Positions 1 to 6,558 of a stretch of 36,964 nt of DNA are shown here, in pieces. Position 1 is the stretch's first letter. Each line of letters opens with the position of its first letter. The notes under the pieces were generated by a model. That model had not been told where the DNA came from, made no database searches, and was given only the letters and a program-made list of their open reading frames with translations. Made by a program: the position numbers and the translations under genes. Origin of the DNA: Acidobacteriaceae bacterium (GTDB lineage: Bacteria > Acidobacteriota > Terriglobia > Terriglobales > Acidobacteriaceae). The DNA is taken from the NCBI GenBank assembly GCA_003165005.1, contig PLSB01000323.1, forward strand, positions 1 through 36,964, given 5' to 3'.

Positions 1-1
1 A

Positions 2-23
2 GCGGGGGTCTCCTGACCCCCGC
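2..23 (-). terminator. Hairpin downstream of mpg, possible terminator
   Basis: A perfect 9-bp inverted repeat (GCGGGGGTC and GACCCCCGC) with a TCCT loop lies 11 nt beyond the glycosylase stop codon. Any U-tract on the minus strand would fall outside the window, so intrinsic termination cannot be confirmed. A repeat-type palindrome is the alternative. Confidence 0.4.
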
Positions 24-34
24 AATGCAGAGAC

Positions 35-907
35 TCACGCGCGGCCCATCGACTTTGGCCCGGAGACGCAGCCGTTCCCGGCAATCGCAAAGCGCAGGGG
101 CAGCTCCACGGCGTGGCGGATGCCGATGCGGCGCGTCACCACCACGCGGCCGGCGCGCGTGCCGTCGTCACGCAGTTGCAGCGGCGATTTGGGATCGAGC
201 AAATCCAGCCCATCGTCGGAGCTTCGCGTGATTCCCAGAGCCTGGCACAGCCGGCTGGGGCCGCCGGTCAAAGAACGCAAGTTGTCCCATCCTCCATCCG
301 CGCCAAATCCTTCTCGCCCCGTGCCCCTTCCTTCTCGCGTCTTTTGCGAGAAGGGTGGGAAACCCTCCAACTCCGGATTCCCATTGCCCGCTCTCTCATC
401 CGTGCCCCATCCTTTTCGCGTTCTTTGCGAAAAGGGTGGGAGACCTGTCAACTTCCGTTCGCTCAGGCCCCGGTTCCGCGCCATCTGCTCCGGCCCCTCC
501 AACGGCTCCAGCGCGCGCAGCAAAACGCATCCGGCGCGGCCCTCGCGCTCGCAGGAGACATTCATGCAGAAGTAGCGCCCGTAAATGGAGTAGACGTAGG
601 CGTGCCCCGCCGGCCCGAAGAGCACCTGGTTCCGCGGCGTAGGGCCGCGATGCGCGTGCGCCGCCGGATCGGCCGGCTGCCGGTGCGGTCCCAGGTAGGC
701 CTCGACTTCGACAATGCGCCCGGCAATGAGCTCCCGCTCTGGGGTCCTTCGGACAAGTATCTTGCCAAGGAGAAGCCGCGCCACGCGCTCCGGCGGCGCC
801 TCAAAAAAGGCGCGGCTCAGCAGCTTGCCTGGCAGCTCGATTCTCCCGCTTCGCTCCAAGAGATACGCTCCGTCGCGCGGCTCAATCCGCCTGTGCTCAG
901 TCTTCAC
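35..907 (-). CDS. mpg: DNA-3-methyladenine glycosylase (AAG/MPG family) with an internal repeat-derived insertion
   Basis: Base-excision repair enzyme that removes alkylated purines. The family hallmarks are clear: GRIVEVEAYLG, with the catalytic Glu at about E69 and intercalating Tyr Y71, H84, TPRNQVLFGPAGHAYVYSIYGRYFCMN (Y106 matches human Y159), CVLLRALEPLEG, and LCQALGI. The protein is 290 residues against roughly 190-215 for bacterial relatives. The excess lies at about residues 153-210, between RNRGL and LTGGPSRLCQALGI, which are nearly adjacent in the family. This stretch is encoded by two copies of a palindromic element and reads as two related peptides, GLPPFSQRTRKGWGT and GFPPFSQKTREGRGT. 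The start is GTG at 907; there is no obvious SD and no in-frame ATG before the conserved core. The reading frame is intact, so the enzyme may still be active. Identification is secure; the effect of the insertion is unknown. Confidence 0.93.
   Translation of the reverse strand: MKTEHRRIEPRDGAYLLERSGRIELPGKLLSRAFFEAPPERVARLLLGKILVRRTPERELIAGRIVEVEAYLGPHRQPADPAAHAHRGPTPRNQVLFGPAGHAYVYSIYGRYFCMNVSCEREGRAGCVLLRALEPLEGPEQMARNRGLSERKLTGLPPFSQRTRKGWGTDERAGNGNPELEGFPPFSQKTREGRGTGREGFGADGGWDNLRSLTGGPSRLCQALGITRSSDDGLDLLDPKSPLQLRDDGTRAGRVVVTRRIGIRHAVELPLRFAIAGNGCVSGPKSMGRA
321..364 (+). repeat. REP-like palindromic element, copy A, inside mpg
   Basis: A 44-bp element beginning GTGCCCC and ending GGGTGGGAAACC, with imperfect arms (CCTTCTCGC and GCGAGAAGG) around a GTCTTTT loop. 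It lies in frame within mpg and encodes a PPFSQKTREGRGT-like peptide on the minus strand. It is 81 bp (27 codons) from copy B and also resembles the intergenic copy at 17281-17326. Confidence 0.75.
402..445 (+). repeat. REP-like palindromic element, copy B, inside mpg
   Basis: A 44-bp element of the same kind as copy A: GTGCCCC, then a 14-bp stem (CCCATCCTTTTCGC with GCGAAAAGGGTGGG, one G-T pair) around GTTCTTT, then AGACC. It encodes PPFSQRTRKGWGT in the mpg frame. The sequence between the copies has diverged more than the stems. Confidence 0.75.
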
Positions 908-930
908 GATCTAGTAATCATTCACGGCCG

Positions 931-1016
931 GTGCGGGCGTGGACGCCCGCACGACAGCCGGTCTCCCACCCCAGCGAGCAAAGACCGCTCGCCGGGGACC
1001 CCGGTCTGGAGACCGG
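931..1016. repeat. Two intergenic palindromes between bcp and mpg
   Basis: The first is GTGCGGGCG-TGGA-CGCCCGCAC (931-952), a perfect 9-bp stem. The second is CCGGTCT-GG-AGACCGG (1001-1016), a perfect 7-bp stem. They sit upstream of mpg and downstream of bcp and could act as a terminator for bcp or be dispersed intergenic repeats. Between here and the bcp stop (1046-1110) the DNA is a decayed run of CCGCTAACC-like units with no gene. Confidence 0.5.
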
Positions 1017-1109
1017 CGCTACGCTTCGCATTTCAACAAAAATAAGGGGGCGGCCTCGCTGACTTGCTGACTCGCCGGCGTGCTAGCTCCGCCAACTCCG
1101 CTAACCCCG

Positions 1110-1577
1110 CTAGCCCCGCTTCAACCCCTTGATCACCGCCAGCACCTCTTCGGCATGTCCCTCGGGCGTCACTTTGGGGAAGACGTGCAGCAGCTTCTGG
1201 TGCGGCCCAATCACGAACGTCGTACGCACAATGCCCATCACTTTCTTGCCGTACATGTTCTTTTCTTTCAATACGTCAAACTGTTTCGAGACTTTCTCGT
1301 CTACATCAGCAAGGAGTGTGTACGGCAGGTCGTACTTGGCGCGGAACTTGGCCTGCGCCTTGGGCGTGTCGCGGCTGATGCCCAGAACCACCGCGCCCGC
1401 CGCCCCAAGCTTCTTGAAGGTATCGCGAAAGCCGCAGGCCTCGATGGTGCAGCCTGGGGTGTCGGCTCTGGGATAAAAGAAAAGCACCACTGGCTTGCCG
1501 GCATAGTCCGAAAGGCTTACGGTTTTGTCCTCGTCGGTCTTGAGCGTAAAGTTGGCGACTTTCTTATGGAGCTCCAT
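1110..1577 (-). CDS. bcp: Thioredoxin-dependent peroxiredoxin, Bcp/PrxQ type
   Basis: Reduces hydrogen peroxide and organic hydroperoxides using thioredoxin, in the cytoplasm. At 155 residues it has the normal family length. The active-site block FFYPRADTPGCTIEACGFRD holds the peroxidatic Cys at C43 and the resolving Cys five residues later at C48, the 2-Cys PrxQ arrangement. The C-terminal RTTFVIGPHQKLLHVFPKV strand is also typical. The ATG at 1577 has GAGGA about 10 nt upstream. The gene is divergent from the secreted-protein gene that starts at 1654, so the two share a short intergenic region that must hold both promoters. Confidence 0.95.
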   Translation of the reverse strand: MELHKKVANFTLKTDEDKTVSLSDYAGKPVVLFFYPRADTPGCTIEACGFRDTFKKLGAAGAVVLGISRDTPKAQAKFRAKYDLPYTLLADVDEKVSKQFDVLKEKNMYGKKVMGIVRTTFVIGPHQKLLHVFPKVTPEGHAEEVLAVIKGLKRG

Positions 1578-1653
1578 GGGGAATATCCTCGCAATAGGCG
1601 GCTCTGGCAGATCGACGGCCGCCAGTTTCGATTATGGTCGAAGGGTACGGAAG

Positions 1654-3207
1654 GTGTCATTGAAGGATCAAAGCCGCTTGTGGATAACGGCAGTGCTGGC
1701 GGGGGTAGCGCTCCCTTTGGCCGCGCAATATCCCGGCCAGGTCACGAACGCCGGCAAGAACACGCCCACCTTGCGCGCCGTTGCCGTCTTCGAATGGACC
1801 GGCGACGAGGCCCAACCCAAGACCAGCCGCCTCGTTCCCGTCTGTGTTTACGACGGCCAGGAACTTCAGGACGCGGATGTCTATCTCGCCCGTCCCGCGC
1901 CCATCGCTCTCTATAGCGACGTGGAGTACCAGCTTTTCAAGGACGGCAAGCCCGTGGGACTCTTCGATGTGGACCGCGCGGGCCAGCAGGAAGGCTCATG
2001 GGTGGGCTTCGGCAAGTGGAAGCCGATGCCCAGCGCCAAGCCCCGGCCCACGCAAGTGGCCAGGATCGACCAGTACGACGACGCGCAGAGCGACGTGCCC
2101 ATCCTGCACCGCAAGCATCGTGGCGGCGACGCCAACTCCGGCGGCGCTTCCGGCGGGTCAACGAACGGTTCGGGGAACGGTTCAGGCAGCGGTTCGGGGA
2201 GCGGCTCCGGTCCCGAACCCAACGCGCCGCCCCCCGATCCCGACCGTCCTACGCTGCACAAGAGCGGCGACGCCGCCCAGAGCAATGCGGGGGATAGTTC
2301 GACCAGCGGCAATTCGAGCACGAGTTCGGCGCAGGCATCGAATTCCGGCGGACCTTCGCTGCACCGCGGCGGCGATGCGAATTCTTCGGCCAACTCCCCG
2401 TCGACAAGTTCCTCGCCGGGCAGTTCCTCGCAGAGCAGCACATCCGCCAACGACTCCGATCGCCCGCAGCTCAAAAAGAAGAAGAGCGATGACGGAGGCT
2501 ACGTCAGCAGTGTCGAGACTCCCAGCGACCCCGACCGCCCGCATCTCTTCCGCGGCAAATCCGCGGGCTTTGACGGGCCTGTAACGCCGAGCCTGCTGGG
2601 CATGCCGCCCGAAATGCAGCAGGAGGTTGCCGTCAGCGACGCGGCTGACAGGCCCGAGCACATCTGGGAATACGCCTGGGCCAATCCCGATGACGAAGCC
2701 AGGATGAAGGCCGCCATGGAAGACCTGGCGCGTACGGCGCTCGGCCTCAATCCGCCGCCCGCGCCCGCAAAACCGGCGCACAAGAGCACTTCCGCGGCGC
2801 ACAAACCCAAGCAACTGACTCTGCCGCCACAGCCGGCGCCGCTCGTCGACGAACAGTTCCGCGTCTTTGAGCTGGCCTACGGCTCGGGAGCCACCATGGT
2901 GCTCTCCGCGCATACCGAGGGCTCCGGCGCCGAGCAGAAGTTCGTCACCCTTATTGGGCAACCCGATCTCTACGGCAACGTCGCGGTGCTCGTCAAGAAC
3001 GTGACCGGCGCGGATCACCTGGACGCGACGCCGCGCATGCGCCTGGTGGACGCGGTCGATGTCCTGGCCGACAACCGCGGCGAGCTGCTCTTCGAGCTGC
3101 GCGGAGCGACCGAGCGCCAGTTCGCCCTCTACCGTGTGCTGCGCGGCGACGCCACCCGCATCTTTGTGAGCGACGCCGACGCCATCGGCACGCCCGCTGT
3201 TCAATAG
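1654..3207 (+). CDS. Secreted low-complexity protein with repeated DRPxL motifs, unknown function
   Basis: No family recognised. I chose the GTG at 1654 because it opens directly onto a signal peptide (VSLKDQSRLWITAVLAGVALPLAAQ) and has AAGGG about 9 nt upstream; longer frames back to 1525 overlap bcp. The product is about 517 residues. Residues 30-125 form a compact N-terminal region. The middle (about 140-330) is rich in Ser, Gly and Asn and carries five spaced copies of a short motif: VPILHRKHRGGD, DRPTLHKSGD, GPSLHRGGD, DRPQLKKKKSDD, DRPHLFRGK. After a Pro/Ala/Lys linker, about 415-517 is a second globular region (FRVFELAYGSGATMVLSAHTEG...). The codon bias is that of a real gene. Likely periplasmic or envelope-associated; role unknown. 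Confidence 0.8.
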   Translation: MSLKDQSRLWITAVLAGVALPLAAQYPGQVTNAGKNTPTLRAVAVFEWTGDEAQPKTSRLVPVCVYDGQELQDADVYLARPAPIALYSDVEYQLFKDGKPVGLFDVDRAGQQEGSWVGFGKWKPMPSAKPRPTQVARIDQYDDAQSDVPILHRKHRGGDANSGGASGGSTNGSGNGSGSGSGSGSGPEPNAPPPDPDRPTLHKSGDAAQSNAGDSSTSGNSSTSSAQASNSGGPSLHRGGDANSSANSPSTSSSPGSSSQSSTSANDSDRPQLKKKKSDDGGYVSSVETPSDPDRPHLFRGKSAGFDGPVTPSLLGMPPEMQQEVAVSDAADRPEHIWEYAWANPDDEARMKAAMEDLARTALGLNPPPAPAKPAHKSTSAAHKPKQLTLPPQPAPLVDEQFRVFELAYGSGATMVLSAHTEGSGAEQKFVTLIGQPDLYGNVAVLVKNVTGADHLDATPRMRLVDAVDVLADNRGELLFELRGATERQFALYRVLRGDATRIFVSDADAIGTPAVQ

Positions 3208-3258
3208 GGCACATAAATACACATAAATAATTCCTTCAAAAGGGCGCATAGCTTCCGC

Positions 3259-3287
3259 TATTCTGGACTCATTTAGTCCTATATAAT
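3259..3287 (+). promoter_or_regulatory. Probable promoter of the desaturase gene with a small inverted repeat
   Basis: A perfect TATAAT -10 lies at 3282-3287, 48 nt before the ATG. The -35 side is weak (TTCTGG at 3261-3266, 15-bp spacer). GGACT-CATTT-AGTCC (3265-3279) forms an inverted repeat in the spacer, a plausible operator. Upstream at 3211-3229 is a near-perfect tandem of ACATAAATAC. Confidence 0.45.
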
Positions 3288-3335
3288 GGGAGCAGCAGTG
3301 GGCTCGTTGCCACTTGTTGAAGGATTCGCTCACGA

Positions 3336-4334
3336 ATGGCAACCGTCTCAGCTTCCCCCTCGCCAGAAACCGTCCGTGTCGTTCCGGGCCCCCTGACCGC
3401 CGCAGTTCCTGAAACAGCCGCCCCCGCCGAGTCGCAAGCAGTCCCCAAATGGCGGCATATTCGCATGGGCCGCGCCGCCGCCGTCAGCGACGGCTTGAGC
3501 TGGCCTATGGTCGCCTTGATGGTGCTCTTTCACGTGGGCGCCATCGCCGCGCTCTTCCTTTTCAGTTGGCAGCGCCTGGTCGTCATGGCCGTGCTTTACG
3601 TGCTGGCCATCAACGTGGGCATTGGCATGTGCTATCACCGCTTGCTCACGCATCGTGGCTACCGCGTGCCCAAGTGGCTCGAATATGTCATGACTGTGTT
3701 CGCTACGCTCTCGCTTGAGGGCGGGCCCATCTTCTGGGTTTCCACGCATCGCGTGCATCACCAGCTCAGCGACAAGGAAGGCGATCCGCACACGCCGCGC
3801 GAAGGCGGCTGGTGGGCGCACGCGGGATGGATCCTCTTCGGACAGTCGTTGCACACGCAAATCAAGGCGCTCTCGCGCTATTCGCCCGACCTCAGCCGCG
3901 ACCGCTTCCATGTGTGGATGAGCAAATACCACTGGGTGCCGATCACTCTCAGCGCCATTCTGCTGTTCACCCTCGGATGGGTCTGGGGCGGTTTTGTGAA
4001 CGGCGTCGCCATGTTCCTTTGGGGAGCTCTGCTGCGTGTCACGCTCGGCCTGCACGCCACGTGGCTGGTGAACTCGGCAACCCACATGTGGGGCAGCCGC
4101 CGCTTTCAAACCCATGACGACTCGCGCAACAACTGGTGGGTCGCGCTGCTCACCGGCGGCGAAGGCTGGCACAACAACCATCACGCGCATCCGGTTTCCG
4201 CGCGCCACGGCCTCAAGTGGTACGAGATCGATCCCAACTTCTGGGGCATCTGGCTGCTGGCCAAGCTCGGCCTCGCGCGCAGAGTCCAGGTGGCCAAGTT
4301 CGATCCCAAGAATCCCAAGCCCGCGGGGCTGTGA
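3336..4334 (+). CDS. Acyl-CoA/acyl-lipid delta-9-type fatty acid desaturase
   Basis: Membrane di-iron desaturase that introduces a cis double bond into saturated fatty acyl chains, so it adjusts membrane fluidity. All three His boxes of the stearoyl-CoA desaturase class are present: HRLLTH (H101-H106), HRVHH (H138-H142) and HNNHH (H279-H283). Hydrophobic pairs at about 56-98 and 200-245 give the usual four-helix topology. At 332 residues the length fits bacterial acyl-CoA desaturases; the first 40 residues are a Pro/Ala-rich extension. No cytochrome b5 or reductase domain is fused, so electrons must come from elsewhere. It appears monocistronic. The exact substrate form (CoA, ACP or lipid) cannot be read from the sequence. 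Confidence 0.93.
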   Translation: MATVSASPSPETVRVVPGPLTAAVPETAAPAESQAVPKWRHIRMGRAAAVSDGLSWPMVALMVLFHVGAIAALFLFSWQRLVVMAVLYVLAINVGIGMCYHRLLTHRGYRVPKWLEYVMTVFATLSLEGGPIFWVSTHRVHHQLSDKEGDPHTPREGGWWAHAGWILFGQSLHTQIKALSRYSPDLSRDRFHVWMSKYHWVPITLSAILLFTLGWVWGGFVNGVAMFLWGALLRVTLGLHATWLVNSATHMWGSRRFQTHDDSRNNWWVALLTGGEGWHNNHHAHPVSARHGLKWYEIDPNFWGIWLLAKLGLARRVQVAKFDPKNPKPAGL

Positions 4335-4465
4335 GGGCTTGGCGGGCGCAGTTGCGTGCTCTACCCCAGCCGCCGCGACCGAGGTCCCACCATCCCGGCG
4401 CGTCTAGCAGTCTGGAATGGGAGGCACTGCCGGTCGTCAGACAGTTCCGGATATAAAACATATTG

Positions 4466-4471
4466 TATAAT
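4466..4471 (+). promoter_or_regulatory. TATAAT -10 box of the toxin-antitoxin pair
   Basis: A perfect TATAAT lies 24 nt before the toxin ATG at 4496 in a locally AT-rich patch (ATATAAAACATATTGTATAAT) that stands out from the GC-rich surroundings. No convincing -35 is seen, which would suit a promoter repressed by the antitoxin. Confidence 0.5.
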
Positions 4472-4495
4472 CACGATTGCAGGCCTTTCCGGGCA

Positions 4496-4885
4496 ATGAC
4501 ATCGCAAGAACAATCCCGTCAAGCCGCCGAATTGCACTTCGAGGGCGATGCGCTGGAGGTATTGTCGAGCTTTCCCGATCAAGTCAAGCGGGAGCTTGGT
4601 TTCTCGCTGCGCCAGCTTCAGATTGGCCGGGAACCAACCTCCGAAACGCGGAGCATGAGTTCAATTGGCGCGGGCGTTTACGAACTGAAGGAATCCGATG
4701 AGCGCACATGGTACCGAGTGATTTACCTCTCGAAGATCGGAAATACCATCTATGTGCTGCATTGTTTTGAGAAGGAGAGCCGGAAGACCGACCGGCGGGA
4801 TATCGAAGTCGCCCGGCAACGTCTCAAGCGCGTAAGGCAGCGCTTGCAGGAGCAGAAAGCTTATGAAAAACGCAGCGGCCAATAA
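4496..4885 (+). CDS. HigB-like toxin, phage Gp49/RelE superfamily
   Basis: Predicted ribosome-dependent mRNA interferase, the toxin of a type II pair. The core reads ELGFSLRQLQIGREP, then GAGVYELKE...WYRVIYLSKIGNTIYVLHCFEKESRKTDRRDIEVARQRLK. The YVLHCFEKKSxKTPxxDIExAxxR-like block is diagnostic of the Gp49-like HigB family. About 129 residues from the ATG at 4496; the earlier in-frame TTG at 4463 overlaps the -10 box and is rejected. The gene ends inside the antitoxin gene (23-nt overlap), so the order is toxin first, as in higBA loci. Family assignment is strong; activity is inferred. Confidence 0.85.
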   Translation: MTSQEQSRQAAELHFEGDALEVLSSFPDQVKRELGFSLRQLQIGREPTSETRSMSSIGAGVYELKESDERTWYRVIYLSKIGNTIYVLHCFEKESRKTDRRDIEVARQRLKRVRQRLQEQKAYEKRSGQ

Positions 4886-5243
4886 GCCATCCCATATCGT
4901 CAAGGGCAATATCTTCGATACGCTGGGGTTTCCCGCGTCGGAAGCCAGTGCGCTCAAGATCAAGGCTGAGATTCTCTCCGCGATCCTTGAGCACGTGCGG
5001 GCCCAGCGCTATACACAGGCCCAACTTATCGAAATTCTGGACGAGTATCAGCCCTCGGTGAGCAATCTGTTGCGGGGAAGAATCTCGCAGGTCAGCATCG
5101 AAAAACTGCTGCGTTACGCTGACCGGCTGCATCTCGAAACCAGCATTGCCGTCCGGCCTATCAAGGGGCGGGCTGGCCGAGCGAAACCGAAATCGGTATC
5201 CGTTGCGAAACTCGTCTCGCGAAACCTTGCTGCGGCGGTTTGA
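4863..5243 (+). CDS. HigA-like antitoxin, XRE-type helix-turn-helix protein
   Basis: A 126-residue DNA-binding antitoxin partner of the preceding toxin. About residues 30-90 form an XRE-like HTH: ILSAILEHVRAQRYTQAQLIEILDEYQPSVSNLLRGRISQVSIEKLLRYADRLHL, with TQAQLIEIL and the recognition segment QPSVSNLLRGRIS. The N-terminal GNIFDTLGFPASEA segment is typical of antitoxins paired with Gp49-like toxins. The ATG overlaps the toxin gene by 23 nt, which implies translational coupling. It probably binds the AT-rich promoter upstream of the toxin and represses the pair. The basic C-terminal tail (IKGRAGRAKPKS) is of unknown use. Confidence 0.87.
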   Translation: MKNAAANKPSHIVKGNIFDTLGFPASEASALKIKAEILSAILEHVRAQRYTQAQLIEILDEYQPSVSNLLRGRISQVSIEKLLRYADRLHLETSIAVRPIKGRAGRAKPKSVSVAKLVSRNLAAAV

Positions 5244-5260
5244 CGGCCAGCCGCTTTTTT
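5232..5260 (+). terminator. Intrinsic terminator of the toxin-antitoxin pair
   Basis: GCGGC (5232-5236) pairs with GCCGC (5250-5254), extended by an inner GG/CC pair across a bulge, followed at once by six T residues (5255-5260). It overlaps the antitoxin stop codon and lies before the convergent membrane-protein gene. Confidence 0.6.
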
Positions 5261-5270
5261 CCTTTCCCGT

Positions 5271-5573
5271 CTACTTCCGCGCCTTCGCCCTCACCCACAG
5301 CACGAGAAACAGCGGCAGCGCCACCACCAGCACCAGCACGCCCGCGGGGAATCCGACGTAGAGGTAGGTGTCCACGTAGCTCACCGCGTGCCCGCCGATC
5401 AGGTTCCAGGCCAGCAGCGCGAAGATGGCGATGCACGTGGTGGAGAAAAACGTAAGAAACGCCGAAGCAAACGCGAGCAACAAGCTCTGGAAGAGACTGA
5501 ATCCCTCCAGCGGGAACCCGAAAACACGCGCTCCCCGTGCGCCATTCTGCGAAATCGCTGCGGGTTTTGTCAT
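5271..5573 (-). CDS. Small two-helix membrane protein, unknown function
   Basis: A 100-residue protein with two long hydrophobic segments, SLLLAFASAFLTFFSTTCIAIFALLAW (about 30-56) and YLYVGFPAGVLVLVVALPLFLVLWV (about 71-95), and a short basic C-terminus (RAKARK). I chose ATG 5573 because AGGGG lies upstream; the longer frame would begin at a TTG (5591). No family recognised. It is divergent from the gene at 5607 with only 33 bp between the starts, and convergent with the toxin-antitoxin pair. Confidence 0.72.
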   Translation of the reverse strand: MTKPAAISQNGARGARVFGFPLEGFSLFQSLLLAFASAFLTFFSTTCIAIFALLAWNLIGGHAVSYVDTYLYVGFPAGVLVLVVALPLFLVLWVRAKARK

Positions 5574-5598
5574 GGGGCCGGCCCCTATCAACTAGAAT
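5574..5598 (+). promoter_or_regulatory. Divergent control region with GGGGCCGGCCCC palindrome and TAGAAT box
   Basis: A perfect 12-bp palindrome (5574-5585) lies between two divergent start codons. TAGAAT at 5593-5598 ends only 8 nt before the ATG at 5607, so a transcript from it would be nearly leaderless. A TTGTCA at 5567-5572 is a possible -35 with a long 20-bp spacer. Confidence 0.35.
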
Positions 5599-5606
5599 AC
5601 AGATTC

Positions 5607-6395
5607 ATGGCCGGCAGTGCGCAAATCGAGCTTTGGTCCGCGGAGAAGGTGGCCACGCAGGTTGCGGTGCAGGATGCGCCCAGCGGCCTCCACTTCGCCT
5701 CCTTCGGCGAAACGCGCATCCCCGATGGAGATCTGGAACGCCTTGTGGGCGCCGTGCCCGCCGCGCTCGCTCCCGCGCTGCGCCAGCGCGCCTACTATTT
5801 CGTTCCCCTCACCATTGCCGATACCGGCGAGAACCTGGTCGCGCCTGTCTACACGGTCGAGCTTGGCGATCGCGCCGTTTGCCATCGCAATGCCGCTTTC
5901 GGCGCTACCGAGGCCGTCTTCATCTCCACGCGACTGGTCGAAGACCGCTTCGGCCTCGCCTTCGAGTTCTTCATCAACGTGGCGCACAACTTTGTCGAGG
6001 CCGCCGGCGTTCCCAGCAGCTTTTCCGACCTGGCATGGTCGCAGGCCGAGGCGCAGGTGCGCGGCGAAACCAGCCAGGACGCGTGGGAGGCTCGCCGCCG
6101 CGCCCTGGAACCGCACGCCGGCGCCAATACCCCCAGCGCGAATCCTCCCGGCGCGAATCCTAACGCGAATATCGACGAGCGCGCGCGCCTGGCCTTTTTC
6201 GAGTCGTCCTTCTCTGACGCGCTCGCCATCTACATGCTTACGCTTGCGGTGGACTTCGACTATCATGACCTGCGCGAGCGCGAGTATCCGCTGCTGGCCG
6301 CGCCCTCGCTCGCCGAGCGCCTGCGCCACGTGGCGTCGCTCTTCCCCGCCAATCCCGGCTACGAGTTCCAGGTTCTTTACCGGCGTAAAGGCTAG
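5607..6395 (+). CDS. Hypothetical protein, unknown function
   Basis: A 262-residue soluble protein without a signal peptide or membrane segment; not recognised. It starts at ATG 5607; an upstream extension to 5388 would overlap the opposite membrane-protein gene and is rejected. The N-terminal half is strand-rich (IELWSAEKVATQVAVQDAPSGLHFASFGE...). A middle region (FEFFINVAHNFVEAAGVPSSFSDLAW) looks helical. A linker at about 170-190 (ANTPSANPPGANPNANID) is built from short GCGAAT-CCT repeats and may vary in length between strains. The C-terminus (SFSDALAIYMLTLAVDFDYHDLREREYPLLAAPSLAERLRHVASLF) is again helical. Base and codon use match the neighbours. It converges on the pyr operon. Confidence 0.72.
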   Translation: MAGSAQIELWSAEKVATQVAVQDAPSGLHFASFGETRIPDGDLERLVGAVPAALAPALRQRAYYFVPLTIADTGENLVAPVYTVELGDRAVCHRNAAFGATEAVFISTRLVEDRFGLAFEFFINVAHNFVEAAGVPSSFSDLAWSQAEAQVRGETSQDAWEARRRALEPHAGANTPSANPPGANPNANIDERARLAFFESSFSDALAIYMLTLAVDFDYHDLREREYPLLAAPSLAERLRHVASLFPANPGYEFQVLYRRKG

Positions 6396-6434
6396 CCCGC
6401 TTGCGCAGGGAAAAGGGACAAGAGTCAGTGAATA

Positions 6435-6558
6435 GTGTGAGTGTGAGTGTGAGTGTGCCGTGTGCACTGATCGCTCACACTCGCACTCGCACTCGCACTC
6501 GCACTCACACTCACACTCACACTCGCACTCACACTCGCACTCACACTCACACTCGCAA
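6435..6558. repeat. Hexanucleotide microsatellite (TCRCAC)n with an inverted partner
   Basis: Thirteen tandem copies of TC(A/G)CAC run from 6475 to 6552. A shorter array of about 3.8 GTGTGA units in the opposite sense lies at 6435-6458, so the two arms could pair around a 16-nt gap. The long array reaches into pyrC: the last codons and the TGA stop are made from repeat units. It may serve as a terminator-like hairpin between the convergent genes and should be prone to length change. Confidence 0.85.

Noticed and set aside
113-1045. 310-codon plus-strand frame
   Set aside because: Antisense of mpg, whose product is an unmistakable DNA glycosylase.
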